Source: Holophagaceae bacterium (GTDB lineage: Bacteria; Acidobacteriota; Holophagae; Holophagales; Holophagaceae). Taken from it: DNA of 64,000 nucleotides. How positions within the stretch are numbered: the stretch's first letter is position 1; the number at the start of each line of letters is the position of its first letter. Location: positions 1 to 64,000 of the forward strand of contig JADJVL010000013.1 in assembly GCA_016710635.1 (NCBI GenBank), written 5' to 3'. Shown in pieces: positions 25,909 to 35,502 of this stretch. The position numbers were made by a program, and so were the translations under genes. A model generated the notes under the pieces. The model saw only the letters and a program-made list of their open reading frames with translations, was not told the DNA's origin and ran no database searches.

Positions 25909-28900
25909 TTCGGGATCTCCCTCAAGTTGACCAAGCCATCCTTGACTGCTTGCTGAAGGGGCTTTGATAGTTCGGCACCTTGCTTCACATACAGATCAAA
26001 CCGGAGTCTGTTTAGCTTCGCATAAGCGGCAAAATCCCGAAGCTGACTGGTAAAACTCAGCGACTTAACATTCTTAACTTCGCTGAGCGTCCCTGCTGCG
26101 CGATTGATCCCATCGGGAATCCTGGCTCTTCCTGCCACATCAATGATCTCTTTCTTTCCGATGTCATATGCGGCTTGAACAGCGGCTTCTCCCGCTTGCC
26201 CAGCACGGACGGCCTGGGCACCGCCACTGGCAGCTGCTTCGGTCTTCATCGCAACTGTAAGTGCACGTCCCTTCATTACACCAGGTGCCGCCGTTAGAAG
26301 CACTTGAGCTGTAGCTGAGGCCCCAGTTATCGCCAATTCCTTGCCAGAAACAATCTCGCCATTCTGTGCCCGCGCATTCACCTGAGAAAGGGAGTCTCCC
26401 CCGGGAGTTAGCACCTTGTTGGCGGCATTCAAAAATCCAAGCCCAATCCAACTGGTGTAGTTCCCCTTCTCGTAGGCGCTCTGCCCTGCTTGATCGAGGA
26501 ACTGCCCAACCGACTGGGCGCCGCCATCCCCTGGCTCTCCAAACATCCCCGTCGGATCAATCCTCATCACGGGGTTGTTCATCACGTAGCTGTAGATGTT
26601 CCAGCTCTGCGTTAGTTCGAAGTGTTGATCCCGTGCTGGATCCGGGCTCAGGAACCGGTGATACATCGGCCCATAGAACCGTGCCTGCATGTAAATCAGC
26701 CCCGACGGATCCGTCTGCTCATGATTCGTATACCCCTTCGCCACCCGCGCCTGATCGGCCTGGGCGAGGAGGCTCTCGCCGAAGGGCAGGAACTTCTGCT
26801 CGAGGACGGTTCCGTTGGGTTCGATGACGAAGCGGGGGGTGCCGAGGTGGTCGGTGAGGGTGACGGTGACGGCGCCGGTGTGGTCGATCTCGGCGACTTC
26901 CTTGCCGCCGAGGTACACGATGTCGCGCTTCCAGGTCATGGCGGTCAGGGTGGGCGCGGCCACGGTGAGGGTGGCGACCCGGGAGTTCTCACCGCCGAGG
27001 GCGTTGTTCACCTGCACGTAGTAGGTGCTGTTGTGATCCTCCAACATCAGGGTCGGCGTGGTGTAGGTCGCCGCCGTGGCGTCGGGAATCGCCACCGGCG
27101 CACCGCCCCCGGGCGGCGTCCGGAACCACTGGTAGGCCAGCGGCGCCGTGCCCGTGGCCGTCACCGAGAACGTCGCCGTCACCGGCACCGAGGGGCTCAG
27201 CGTCACCGACTGGTTCGCCGGCAGCCCCACCGTCACCCTGGGCGGCACCGGCGTCGCCGTCACCGACAGCGTGGCCAGCGCGCTGGTGGCGGAGGGGCTC
27301 ACCATGTTTTCCACCACCACGTGGAACTTCGCCCCATCGTCCCCATTCACCGTCGCCGTCGCGTAGGTCGCGGCGTTCGCGCCGGGGATGGCCACCGGCG
27401 CGCCACCCCCGGGCGGCGTCCGGAACCACTGGTAGGTCAGCGGCGCCGCCCCCCCGGAGGCCACCACCGTGAAGGAGGCCGTGGAAGGCGCCACCACGCT
27501 CTGATCCGCGGGCTGGGTCGAGATCTCCGGAGCCCAGCGGACCCGCAGCTCCGCCGGCGCGCTGACCTCTGCACCGTACGCATTGGAGACCCGCACCGTG
27601 AACTTGGCGTGGTCGTCTTCGCGTTTCGCGGGAAACACATAACGGCTGTCGGTCGCTCCCGGCACATCCACATTGTCCCGCCGCCACTGGTAGCTCAGGT
27701 TCGGGCCCGAGCCCACCACCGAGAAGTCCGCGGAGGACCCCGCGTTGACCGTGAGATCCTGGGGATCGGTCGTAATGGCCGCCGGCTCGTTGCTCATCAC
27801 CGACACCGCGGCCATCGCCGTCCGGCTGGGATCGGCGTGGGCCGTGGCCACCACGTGGAAGACCGTCGGGCTGACGCTCACGCTGGCCGGGGCCGTGTAC
27901 AGGCCCCCGGCGGTGATGCTCCCGCCCCCGGCCTCCTGCACGGACCAGGTCACCGCCGTGTCCGGGCTGCCAGCCACCGTGGCGGAGAACTGCTGGGCAT
28001 TGCCCACCAACAGGTTCGCCGTGGCCGGGCTGGCGGAGACCGCCAGGTTCACCACCAGCAGGGCCGCATTGCTGGTGGCGCTGCCCACCGGGTTGCTGAC
28101 CACCACGTCGTAGCTGCCGGCCTGGGTGAGCTGGGCGTTCGAAATGCCATAGCTGCTGCCGATGGCCCCGGCCAGGGGCACGCCGGCCTTGCGCCACTGG
28201 TAGGTGGGCGCCGGGACCGCGCTGGCGGTCACGCTGAAGCTGCCGCCCCCGCCCCCGTTCAGGGTGAGGCCCGCGGGCTGGCCGGTGATCACCGGCGCGA
28301 ACTGCACCGTCAGCGTGGCGGCGGTGCTGGTCACCGTGCCCGCCGTGTTGGTGACCACCACGTCGTAGCCGCCCGCATCCGAAGGCTGGGCCGCCGGGAG
28401 CGCCAGGGTGCTGGCGGTGGCGCCGGCCAGGTTCGAACCGTTCTTCCGCCACTGGAAGGAGGGCGCCGGCGAGCCCGCGGCGGTCACCGAAAAGCTGGCG
28501 CCGGTGCCGGCGAGGACCGTCAGGCTCTGGGGCTGGGCCGAAATGGAAGGTGCGGTGAAGGTGCAGTTCGTGCTGCCGGCGGTGCCCGGGGTGCCCAACC
28601 AGGTGCTGACCGGATAGTTCGGCGCGTCCTGGACGCTTTGCCGGCGCAGGGTGTGGTTGGCCGTGTCGGCGATGATCAATGCGCCCGCCCCGTCCCAGGC
28701 AAGGCCCTGGGGCTGGTTCAAGCGGGCCGCCGAGTAGGCCCCGTCCGCCGTGCCGCTGACCTGGGCCGCACCGGCGCCTGGTCCGACATAGCCGTTGCTC
28801 TGATCGATGCGGCGGGTCATGTGGTTCCCGGCCTCCGCGATCCAGAGGTACGTGGCATTCCCGATGATGGCGGTGGGCTGGTTGAAACGGGCAAAGGTGC

Positions 28901-29705
28901 CGTTGGAATTGGTGGAGCCCGAAATGCCGAGGGCGCCCCAGACCGTGGTGACGCGACCGTCAGAGGGAAGGACCCAACGAATGGCATGGTTCATCCGGTC
29001 CGTGACGTAGAGCGTGCCACCATTCGCGGAGATCCAGATCCCCGTGGGCTGATTGAAGCGGGCGGCGCTGCCGGTGCCGTTCACGGCCCCGGAGACACCC
29101 AGGGACCCCGCGAGGGTGGTCACCGAGCCATTGGCGGCGATCTTCCGGATTGCGTGATTGTCCTTGTCGGCGACATAGATGTTGCCGGAGCCGTCGGCCA
29201 CCACGCTCCACGGCGAATTGAACTTCGCAAGGGTGAGACCGCCGCCATTGGCGGCGCCCTGGATGGTGCCGGCCACCGTCGTCACCACCCCCGCCGGGGT
29301 GACCCGCCGGATGCGATGGTTCCCCGAATCGGCCACCAGCAGGTTGCCGCTCGCTTCCAGGAAGAGCCCCGTGGGCGAGGCGAACTGGGCGTCGCCCCCG
29401 GTCCCGTCGTCGGAACCGGCGACCCCCACCTGCCCGGCCAGCACGCTGCTGCTGCCGTTCGGGGTGATGGCGCGGATGGTGTGGTTGCCCTTGTCCGCCA
29501 CATAGGTGATGCCGCTGGGCGCGAGCACCAGGCCCATGGGCGAGGAGAAGCGCGTGGCGCAGGCCTGGGCGTCCAGGGGACCGGACGCGGCGAAGACCAG
29601 GGCCATCAGCAGCGGCAGCCCCAGGGCGCGTCCGCAGCGGGAGAGACAGGAAAGCAGAGCGTTCATCGGAGATCCCATGGGGGTCGCAATCGTCATCGGG
29701 TTCAC
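25905..29705 (-). CDS. Secreted NHL-Ig-RHS core protein with REase-fold toxin tip
   Basis: 1266 aa. After a signal peptide (LPLLMALVFAASGPLDAQA) come NHL propeller repeats (about 50-370; VADSGNHRIRRVTPAG, VADKDNHAIRKIAANG). About six Ig-like or Big2-like domains span 385-915. A single RHS core runs from about 921 to 1055 (LTDHLGTPRFVIEPNG, DPSGLIYMQARFYGP, NPVMRIDPTG). The last 100 residues resemble the Tox-REase-7 restriction-endonuclease fold (PF15649-like), with RIPDG and LSEVKNV giving the D...ExK active site and SFTSQLRDFAAYAK after it. This predicts a DNase effector. GTG 29705 overlaps the upstream gene's TGA; internal ATG (MNALLSCL) is an alternative start. Confidence 0.8.
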   Translation of the reverse strand: MNPMTIATPMGSPMNALLSCLSRCGRALGLPLLMALVFAASGPLDAQACATRFSSPMGLVLAPSGITYVADKGNHTIRAITPNGSSSVLAGQVGVAGSDDGTGGDAQFASPTGLFLEASGNLLVADSGNHRIRRVTPAGVVTTVAGTIQGAANGGGLTLAKFNSPWSVVADGSGNIYVADKDNHAIRKIAANGSVTTLAGSLGVSGAVNGTGSAARFNQPTGIWISANGGTLYVTDRMNHAIRWVLPSDGRVTTVWGALGISGSTNSNGTFARFNQPTAIIGNATYLWIAEAGNHMTRRIDQSNGYVGPGAGAAQVSGTADGAYSAARLNQPQGLAWDGAGALIIADTANHTLRRQSVQDAPNYPVSTWLGTPGTAGSTNCTFTAPSISAQPQSLTVLAGTGASFSVTAAGSPAPSFQWRKNGSNLAGATASTLALPAAQPSDAGGYDVVVTNTAGTVTSTAATLTVQFAPVITGQPAGLTLNGGGGGSFSVTASAVPAPTYQWRKAGVPLAGAIGSSYGISNAQLTQAGSYDVVVSNPVGSATSNAALLVVNLAVSASPATANLLVGNAQQFSATVAGSPDTAVTWSVQEAGGGSITAGGLYTAPASVSVSPTVFHVVATAHADPSRTAMAAVSVMSNEPAAITTDPQDLTVNAGSSADFSVVGSGPNLSYQWRRDNVDVPGATDSRYVFPAKREDDHAKFTVRVSNAYGAEVSAPAELRVRWAPEISTQPADQSVVAPSTASFTVVASGGAAPLTYQWFRTPPGGGAPVAIPGANAATYATATVNGDDGAKFHVVVENMVSPSATSALATLSVTATPVPPRVTVGLPANQSVTLSPSVPVTATFSVTATGTAPLAYQWFRTPPGGGAPVAIPDATAATYTTPTLMLEDHNSTYYVQVNNALGGENSRVATLTVAAPTLTAMTWKRDIVYLGGKEVAEIDHTGAVTVTLTDHLGTPRFVIEPNGTVLEQKFLPFGESLLAQADQARVAKGYTNHEQTDPSGLIYMQARFYGPMYHRFLSPDPARDQHFELTQSWNIYSYVMNNPVMRIDPTGMFGEPGDGGAQSVGQFLDQAGQSAYEKGNYTSWIGLGFLNAANKVLTPGGDSLSQVNARAQNGEIVSGKELAITGASATAQVLLTAAPGVMKGRALTVAMKTEAAASGGAQAVRAGQAGEAAVQAAYDIGKKEIIDVAGRARIPDGINRAAGTLSEVKNVKSLSFTSQLRDFAAYAKLNRLRFDLYVKQGAELSKPLQQAVKDGLVNLREIPK
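27061..27450 (-). repeat. Near-identical Ig-domain repeat, 300-bp period
   Basis: 27061-27150 and 27361-27450 are nearly the same at DNA level. Both encode YQWFRTPPGGGAPVAIP within consecutive Ig-like domains of the NHL-Ig-RHS protein. The high identity points to recent tandem duplication or gene conversion of one domain. Confidence 0.7.
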
Positions 29706-32700
29706 TGGGGCACCGCTTCGTATTCCGAGACCAGCTGCCGCTGGTCGTTGTAGAGCTTGTGCTGGACCTTGATGAGGCCGCCGTAGCGGTAGGTCTCGAT
29801 GCGGGTCCGCAGGCCTTCGGGGCTGTAGAAGTAGCGTTCCTTCACCGACCGTTCGGCATCCACCATCTCGACCACCCGGCCCAGGGCGTCGTATGTGAGC
29901 TCCACCTGCGTGGCGGCATCGCCCTTGGTCTTGAAGATCTGCTTGAGGTTGCCCTGGTCGTCATAGCGGGCACCCGTATCGCTCCCGCCCGCGGTGATGG
30001 GCAGCTGGTTGCGGGCGATCAGGGATCCCTGCTCCGCCAGGGTGAACTGGAAGTTGTTGATGACCTTCTGCAGCCCCCAGGGAACCGGGTTCGGAGAATT
30101 TTCCGTCGTGCTCTTGATCTGGTTTCCGAACCCGTCGTACTCGAATTCCTGGACCAGGCTTTGCCCGGAGCCCCAGGCAGCAGGCAGCTTCACTGTCGCT
30201 TTCGTGAGGCGGCCCAGCTTGTCGTAGTCGAAGGCGTCCTCCCCATCGCTGAGCATCATGCCAATCTTTTCACCCTGAGCCGCATCGCCGTGGGTGCCAT
30301 AGGTGTAGATCCACGACTTCGTCGCCGCGGCGGGGCCGGCATGGGACAAGGTCTTCAGCCGCAGCTGGTCGGGGTCGTAGGAGAAGGTGCTGGAGGCACC
30401 GGCGGTGGGGAAGCCCAGGTAGTTGAGACTCCAGCTGGTGGGGTCGTAGCCGGCGGAGGCCAGGGGCTGGTTGACCGTACCGACGGAGGTCGGCAGACCC
30501 TTCACCCGGTCGTAATCGAAGCCGATCATCCGGCCCCCGATGGTGTGGCTGGTGCGCAGGCCGTAGGCGCTGTCATACCCGAAGCTCTGGGTGTAGGAAT
30601 CCTCCGGCCCCACGCCCACCTGACCACTGGCGTAGATTTTGGTGGTGATGTCCGAGAGCAGCCCCTGGCCGTCGTAGCCGTACTCCAGGCGCACCGCCTT
30701 GTCCTCGGCGGCCCGGAGCTTGCCGTTGTAGGGGGCGCCGCCATCGAAGTCGAAGGCCTGATGCACGTCGGGGCCGTCCACGGTGCGCACGCGCCCCAGG
30801 CTGTCCACGGTGGCGGTCACCACCTTGCCGTTATAGTTCGTGGACTTCGGCTTGCCCTGCACGGTGAAGTCGCTGTAGGTGGTGTCGCCGCTTTCGGGCT
30901 GGTTGAGGGACTTCAGCCAGCCCAGACCGTTGTAGCCCCAGGTCCGCGTCTGGGTCGGACCGCTCGCGCCATCCTGGCTGATCGCATGGAGGATGCGGTC
31001 CCCATCGTCGTAGTCGTAGGTCGTGCTGTTGCCAAGGGCGTCCGTGACCTTGGACAGGCGGCCGAGGCCGTCGTTCTGGAAGCTGGTCACGAGGGAGCCC
31101 ACGGTCACCGTGCGGGAGAGCCCGCTGTAGGCGGTGTCCGTGTGGATCCCGTTCGGGTCCACGTGGGAGGTCATCCGGTCCCGGTGATCGTAGCCGTAGC
31201 TGTGGGCGGCGCCGCCGCCCCAGACGGATTCGTAATTCTTCCGGCCCGCCGAGTCATAGCCCAGGGACATGGAGGCGCCGCCGAGGCGGTCCACCCCGCT
31301 CAGCTGGCCGAAGCCATCGTAGTGGAAGGTGGACCCCGCAAGACCGCGGGTCTGGGTCACGCTGAGATTGTCGGAGCCATAGCCGTAATGGGTGGGCAGC
31401 TGGGGGGACGGCGGCCGGACATCGGTCAGGCGGCCCACGGTGTCGTACTCGAAACCGGTGGTGTGGCCGTTGGCGTCGGTCTGGTTTTTGGGGCGGCCCA
31501 GGGCGTCGTTTTCCTGGCTCACCGAATAGGCCGCCCCGAGGAGCTGGATGCTGTTGATGAAGCCCCAGCCATCCACGCCGTAGTCGGCGCCAACCACAGA
31601 CGGATTGTAGAAGCTGGCACTGCTGAGGCGCACGGCGGACGGGGTGGGGAGCCCGGGGTGGTAGGTGAACTTGAGGGTGAGGGAGCCATCCGGCGCGCCG
31701 TCGATGGTTTCCTCGTCGACGGTGCCGTTGGAATTGAACACGCGGTGCCGGGCGGGCTGGCCCGTGGTGGCCTCGTATTCCGGAAGATTGAAGAGCCACG
31801 CACCGGGATTGGAGGTGAGGGTGAACTGGGTGTTGCGATCGAAGGTGCCACCACCTTGGATGGCGTTGATGGAGCGCTGCCACCCGGTACCGTTCCAATC
31901 CTCCTTCCTGGAGAGCCTGTAGACGCCGAGGTCCTGCTCCCAGGTCTCGGTCTGCAGGGGATAGGGGACGCTATCCAGACCCGTCAGTCCTGCGGAGTTG
32001 CCGATGGAATGCAGGTCCCAGCCGCTGCTCAGAGTCGCCCGGTAGGTGCCGGTGCTCCCCGGCGCCGCCCCCAGATCGCCCTGCCAGTTGGCGCCGGCCT
32101 GGTACTCCCGTTGCTCCGCCACCAGGTGCTTCAGGTGGGCCTGGTTCTGGAGGCCCTCCGCGCCCGTGGTCCCATTGCTGGCCGGAGGCTCGACGAACTT
32201 GAGCACGGTGATCCGGCCGTCGGGATGGGTGATGGCGTCGTAGAAAGCGGTGGAGGTCCAGGACTCCCCTGGATAGGGCTGCCCGGGCTCCTCGATCCAG
32301 TTGATCTGGGGCACCGCCCGCTGGTGGGTGGTTACCCGATGTTCGTGGGTCACCAGATCTTCATCGTCGATGTGGGTGACGCCAAGGGCGAAGGCCGGCC
32401 TGCCCGCCGGGTTGCCGGCGACCATGCCCTGCCACTGGAAGGGGTTGTAGTTGATGCGGAAACGGTAGGGTTCCCAGGTGAGGTTCGTCGTTTTGTGGGC
32501 CGAACGGACGCTGGACAAAACGGTGGGAAAGATGAGCCAGGGAATGACCCAGGCGACGCCAGGGCCCGTCGAATATCCGAACTCCACGGACTCTCCAGAA
32601 GCTTCCTCGGTGACCCGCAGGGGCTGGAAGCCTTCCCAGGAGCCCCAAGGGGCATCAAGGTAAGTCCCGGTTCCGGAACCTCCCCCTGAAATGGGTTGGC

Positions 32701-33805
32701 AGACTGGGCCGGTTTCATTGGCAGGGATCTGGACCCGGTAGGTCGAGGCCTGCACCCCGCCGTAGGACACGAGGATCGTAGACGACATCGTGTGGAAGAT
32801 GTCGCTTCGACCCAGGCTTGGCACTCCCTGGGACAGGGCCGTGCGCAAGCACTCGCGCTCAACCTTCACATAGACGCTGGAATCCTTGCTCCAGGTGGCC
32901 GTATAGCTGAGCCCTCCCGGATCGTAGGTGTACAGCACCGATTCCCCGAACCGGTTGGTGGCCTTCTTGATGACGTACCGGGCGTAATCCAACGGGGACT
33001 TGTCCCGATTCGATACGTACGGGACATGAATGTCGCGGGAATGGTGACTCACATAGTCGAACTCGTAGGCCACATCCTGGCGCACCACGAGAACCCGGTG
33101 GGGAAAGGTGTATTTGTAAACGGTGGTTCCGTTCGAATAGTCCACGGGCACGCTGAGCTCATCGCCCGCCAGCCCGACCACAAGGCTGTCGTCGGAGCCC
33201 ATCTTGACGAAGGGTTCGCTGAACGATGCGTCGGTGCTGTAATGGGGCGCCAGGGAGATGGTTTCGCCGGCGTAGCCAAAGGCGGAGATCACCGTGTGGG
33301 CTGCCGCAGAACTGCTGACGGCCGCGGGGAGTTCCCCAAGCACTGAGCCGCTGCCGCCGTTGGGGAGTCGCCAGTTCGACTGGCGGCGGTGGATGCCCAG
33401 GAACAGCGCCAGATCCAGATAGCCGGGGCTGAGAGAGGCCAGGCCCGCGGACTCGAAATAGAGCTCGTCGATGGATTGGGGCAGGATGGTCGGCTGATCG
33501 ACCGAGGAGGAGAGGATCGCCTCCGTGCTCGTATTGGAGATCCGGAGCTGGGGCGAAGCCCGGAAGCTGAAGGTCGGCGTGAAGTGCAGCCCGCGGGCGC
33601 CGATGCCGGGTCCCAGGGGCAGGGTGATGGAGGCCGCCCCGGTGGGGGCTTCGACTTCCACCACGCCATGGAAGGAGGACGGCGCCTTGGCGCGGTCGAA
33701 GGCGACGTTGGCGAAGGAGCTCTGGAAGCTCTGGGCCAGCACCGGCCCGCCGCAGAGCAGGAGGGCGAGCAGGGGCAGGGGACGCGCGAAGGCACGAGGG
33801 GTCAT
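29702..33805 (-). CDS. Secreted YD/RHS-repeat protein (first half of split RHS system)
   Basis: 1367 aa starting at ATG 33805 with a signal peptide (FARPLPLLALLLCGGPVLAQ). The first about 700 residues are a beta-rich region with no recognised family. YD repeats then run to the end: NDALGRPKNQTDANGHTTGF, YDSAGRKNYES, YDHRDRMTSHVDPNGI, YDALGRVVEMVDA. It stops at SEYEAVPQ without the RHS core or a variable tip. Both are supplied by the next gene, whose GTG overlaps this stop (GTGA). The two products would together make a complete RHS/TcC-like shell around the toxin. Upstream extension of the frame beyond 33805 has no signal peptide and unusual composition. Confidence 0.8.
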   Translation of the reverse strand: MTPRAFARPLPLLALLLCGGPVLAQSFQSSFANVAFDRAKAPSSFHGVVEVEAPTGAASITLPLGPGIGARGLHFTPTFSFRASPQLRISNTSTEAILSSSVDQPTILPQSIDELYFESAGLASLSPGYLDLALFLGIHRRQSNWRLPNGGSGSVLGELPAAVSSSAAAHTVISAFGYAGETISLAPHYSTDASFSEPFVKMGSDDSLVVGLAGDELSVPVDYSNGTTVYKYTFPHRVLVVRQDVAYEFDYVSHHSRDIHVPYVSNRDKSPLDYARYVIKKATNRFGESVLYTYDPGGLSYTATWSKDSSVYVKVERECLRTALSQGVPSLGRSDIFHTMSSTILVSYGGVQASTYRVQIPANETGPVCQPISGGGSGTGTYLDAPWGSWEGFQPLRVTEEASGESVEFGYSTGPGVAWVIPWLIFPTVLSSVRSAHKTTNLTWEPYRFRINYNPFQWQGMVAGNPAGRPAFALGVTHIDDEDLVTHEHRVTTHQRAVPQINWIEEPGQPYPGESWTSTAFYDAITHPDGRITVLKFVEPPASNGTTGAEGLQNQAHLKHLVAEQREYQAGANWQGDLGAAPGSTGTYRATLSSGWDLHSIGNSAGLTGLDSVPYPLQTETWEQDLGVYRLSRKEDWNGTGWQRSINAIQGGGTFDRNTQFTLTSNPGAWLFNLPEYEATTGQPARHRVFNSNGTVDEETIDGAPDGSLTLKFTYHPGLPTPSAVRLSSASFYNPSVVGADYGVDGWGFINSIQLLGAAYSVSQENDALGRPKNQTDANGHTTGFEYDTVGRLTDVRPPSPQLPTHYGYGSDNLSVTQTRGLAGSTFHYDGFGQLSGVDRLGGASMSLGYDSAGRKNYESVWGGGAAHSYGYDHRDRMTSHVDPNGIHTDTAYSGLSRTVTVGSLVTSFQNDGLGRLSKVTDALGNSTTYDYDDGDRILHAISQDGASGPTQTRTWGYNGLGWLKSLNQPESGDTTYSDFTVQGKPKSTNYNGKVVTATVDSLGRVRTVDGPDVHQAFDFDGGAPYNGKLRAAEDKAVRLEYGYDGQGLLSDITTKIYASGQVGVGPEDSYTQSFGYDSAYGLRTSHTIGGRMIGFDYDRVKGLPTSVGTVNQPLASAGYDPTSWSLNYLGFPTAGASSTFSYDPDQLRLKTLSHAGPAAATKSWIYTYGTHGDAAQGEKIGMMLSDGEDAFDYDKLGRLTKATVKLPAAWGSGQSLVQEFEYDGFGNQIKSTTENSPNPVPWGLQKVINNFQFTLAEQGSLIARNQLPITAGGSDTGARYDDQGNLKQIFKTKGDAATQVELTYDALGRVVEMVDAERSVKERYFYSPEGLRTRIETYRYGGLIKVQHKLYNDQRQLVSEYEAVPQ

Positions 33806-34244
33806 GGGGTTCTCCGGACGGTGCGAACGCGAACGGGAACCCCGGCCCCTGGAAATCGGGTCAGGCCTGCGATCGCAGCCTCCATGTTCCAATGAACATT
33901 CTTCAATGTTCAAGAAAATATTTAGATGTTGTGACATCCAAATCACGAAGAATCCGCACGATCGACGGCGACCCTCGTCCGGGACTTCGGAGTGCGGAGC
34001 CAGGGCGCGATTCGTCTGATGCCGTGGAGCTGAACATCCATTCAACCCCACGGCGACCTTCCTGCCAACCCTCCTGTCTTGGGGCAGCCGGGACCCTTCG
34101 GAGAAAGTCCACCTCCGCCCCCTGGAAGGCCAGGACCGCTGGACGAACGGTGCGGGATCCGCCGCGAACCACCCCCGCCTGCAATTCCCATGCAACGCCT
34201 CCAGCCCTTTCCAGGCAAAATGGAGGTTTGCCCTGGGATCGCCG
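33806..34244. promoter_or_regulatory. Regulatory region with nested inverted repeats upstream of the RHS operon
   Basis: Divergent promoter region between the RHS operon and the 417-aa gene. An AT-rich patch at 33884-33940 has three ATGTTC-type half-sites: ATGTTC-CAAT-GAACAT (33884-33899), and GAACATT-CTTC-AATGTTC (33894-33911) sharing the middle one. GATGT-TGTG-ACATC (33925-33938) follows. These look like overlapping operator sites for one dimeric regulator. The rest, to 34244, shows nothing recognisable. Confidence 0.45.
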
Positions 34245-35498
34245 ATGTCCTTTCTGACGAAGCTCTTCAACCGCACGCCGGACGCGCCCCTGCCGACCCT
34301 GGAGGCGCTCGCGGCGGAGCGGGGCTTCGGGCTGGACCTGCCGGGGCTGACGGCGCTGATTCCGGACTTCGAGCACCAGGGGCCCACGGGGCGCGCCACA
34401 TGGGCGGACGCGGTGCAGACCTGCGTGGAGAAGGGCTGGGGCCTGCCGGAGCCCTGGGAGGACATCGCGGACACGGCCCTGCCGGAGCTCGTGCCCCAGT
34501 GGATGGCCCAGCGGGACGGCCTCAAGGCCTGGCCCGTCGCCGAAGGGCTGTCGAAGCGGGTGCGCATCGGGGACCGGAGCATGCCGGAAGCCTGGGCCAC
34601 CCTCTGGGGCATCAGCCCCGACGACATCCTGGAGCGCGCCCTGGACCACCTGAAGGAGGCCAGCAAGACGCCCTTCGAGCGCATGCCTTCCGGCATCTAC
34701 CGCAGCCCCTACCAGGACGGCGCCGACGCGGCCCGGCTCCTGCTGCCGCATTTGTGGGAGGGCTTCTTCCCCGGGCAGAACGTGTTCATCGCGGTGCCCA
34801 GCCGCAATGAGTTCTACATCGCCCCCCAGGTGCTCCTCACCAAGCTGGCGGAGGCCGTGGACAAGAGCCTGTCGGCCTCGAGCGCGGCGGACCGCCTCGT
34901 GGTCACCCTCTACCAGCGGGTGGAAGGCAAGTTCGTGCCCGCCAACCTGCAGGACCCCCATCCCATCGCCCAGCCCCAGCGCCAGCTGCGCCAGACCGAC
35001 TTCGTGCTGGCCCTGGACGCCCAGAAGGAGGATCTCGCCAAGCTCGGCGGGCGCCCCGCCCCCGTGGGCATCCTGCCCCATCCCACCACCGGCCGCACCT
35101 TCACCGTGGCCACCTGGAAGGCCGACATGGCCTGCTTCCTTCCCGAATCCGACCTGGTGGCCCTCCAGGACGCCGCCGGCGCGCCCCTGGGCATCTTCGT
35201 GCGGCAGACCTTCCCCCGGGTCCCGGGCATGCGGGGCGAGGACGTGGACATCTGGGGCCCCCGCCGCCTGCGCTACGACGTCTTCCCCACGACGGAGCAG
35301 CTGGGGATGTTCGACCAGTTCGCCGACGCCGAGCAGATGGCCGCCCTCATGCGCGGCGAGAACCCCACCAAGGGCAAGGCCGCCCCGGCCAAGGGCGCGC
35401 CTGCTCCGTCCACCCCCGGCCAAGGCCAGGGACAAGCGTCCGCGCCGGCCCGGCCCGCCCACCTGAAGGACGTGCAGCTCGGCTCCCAGGGGGAGTGA
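34245..35498 (+). CDS. Hypothetical protein, 417 aa (possibly DUF1444-like)
   Basis: Soluble protein. The middle part (FERMPSGIYRSPYQDGADAA, then WEGFFPGQNVFIAVPSRNEF) recalls DUF1444-type proteins. A low-complexity Pro/Ala/Gln tail (PSTPGQGQGQASAPARPA) ends it. No catalytic motif seen. It is 4 bp upstream of the protease-TPR gene, so the two are probably one operon. Confidence 0.55.
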   Translation: MSFLTKLFNRTPDAPLPTLEALAAERGFGLDLPGLTALIPDFEHQGPTGRATWADAVQTCVEKGWGLPEPWEDIADTALPELVPQWMAQRDGLKAWPVAEGLSKRVRIGDRSMPEAWATLWGISPDDILERALDHLKEASKTPFERMPSGIYRSPYQDGADAARLLLPHLWEGFFPGQNVFIAVPSRNEFYIAPQVLLTKLAEAVDKSLSASSAADRLVVTLYQRVEGKFVPANLQDPHPIAQPQRQLRQTDFVLALDAQKEDLAKLGGRPAPVGILPHPTTGRTFTVATWKADMACFLPESDLVALQDAAGAPLGIFVRQTFPRVPGMRGEDVDIWGPRRLRYDVFPTTEQLGMFDQFADAEQMAALMRGENPTKGKAAPAKGAPAPSTPGQGQGQASAPARPAHLKDVQLGSQGE

Positions 35499-35502
35499 GA
35501 CC

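Noticed and set aside
26622..32689. Two long plus-strand ORFs (about 1000 aa each) opposite the RHS operon
   Set aside because: Composition is Gly/Arg/His-rich and domain-free, and the minus strand encodes clear NHL, Ig and YD repeats.
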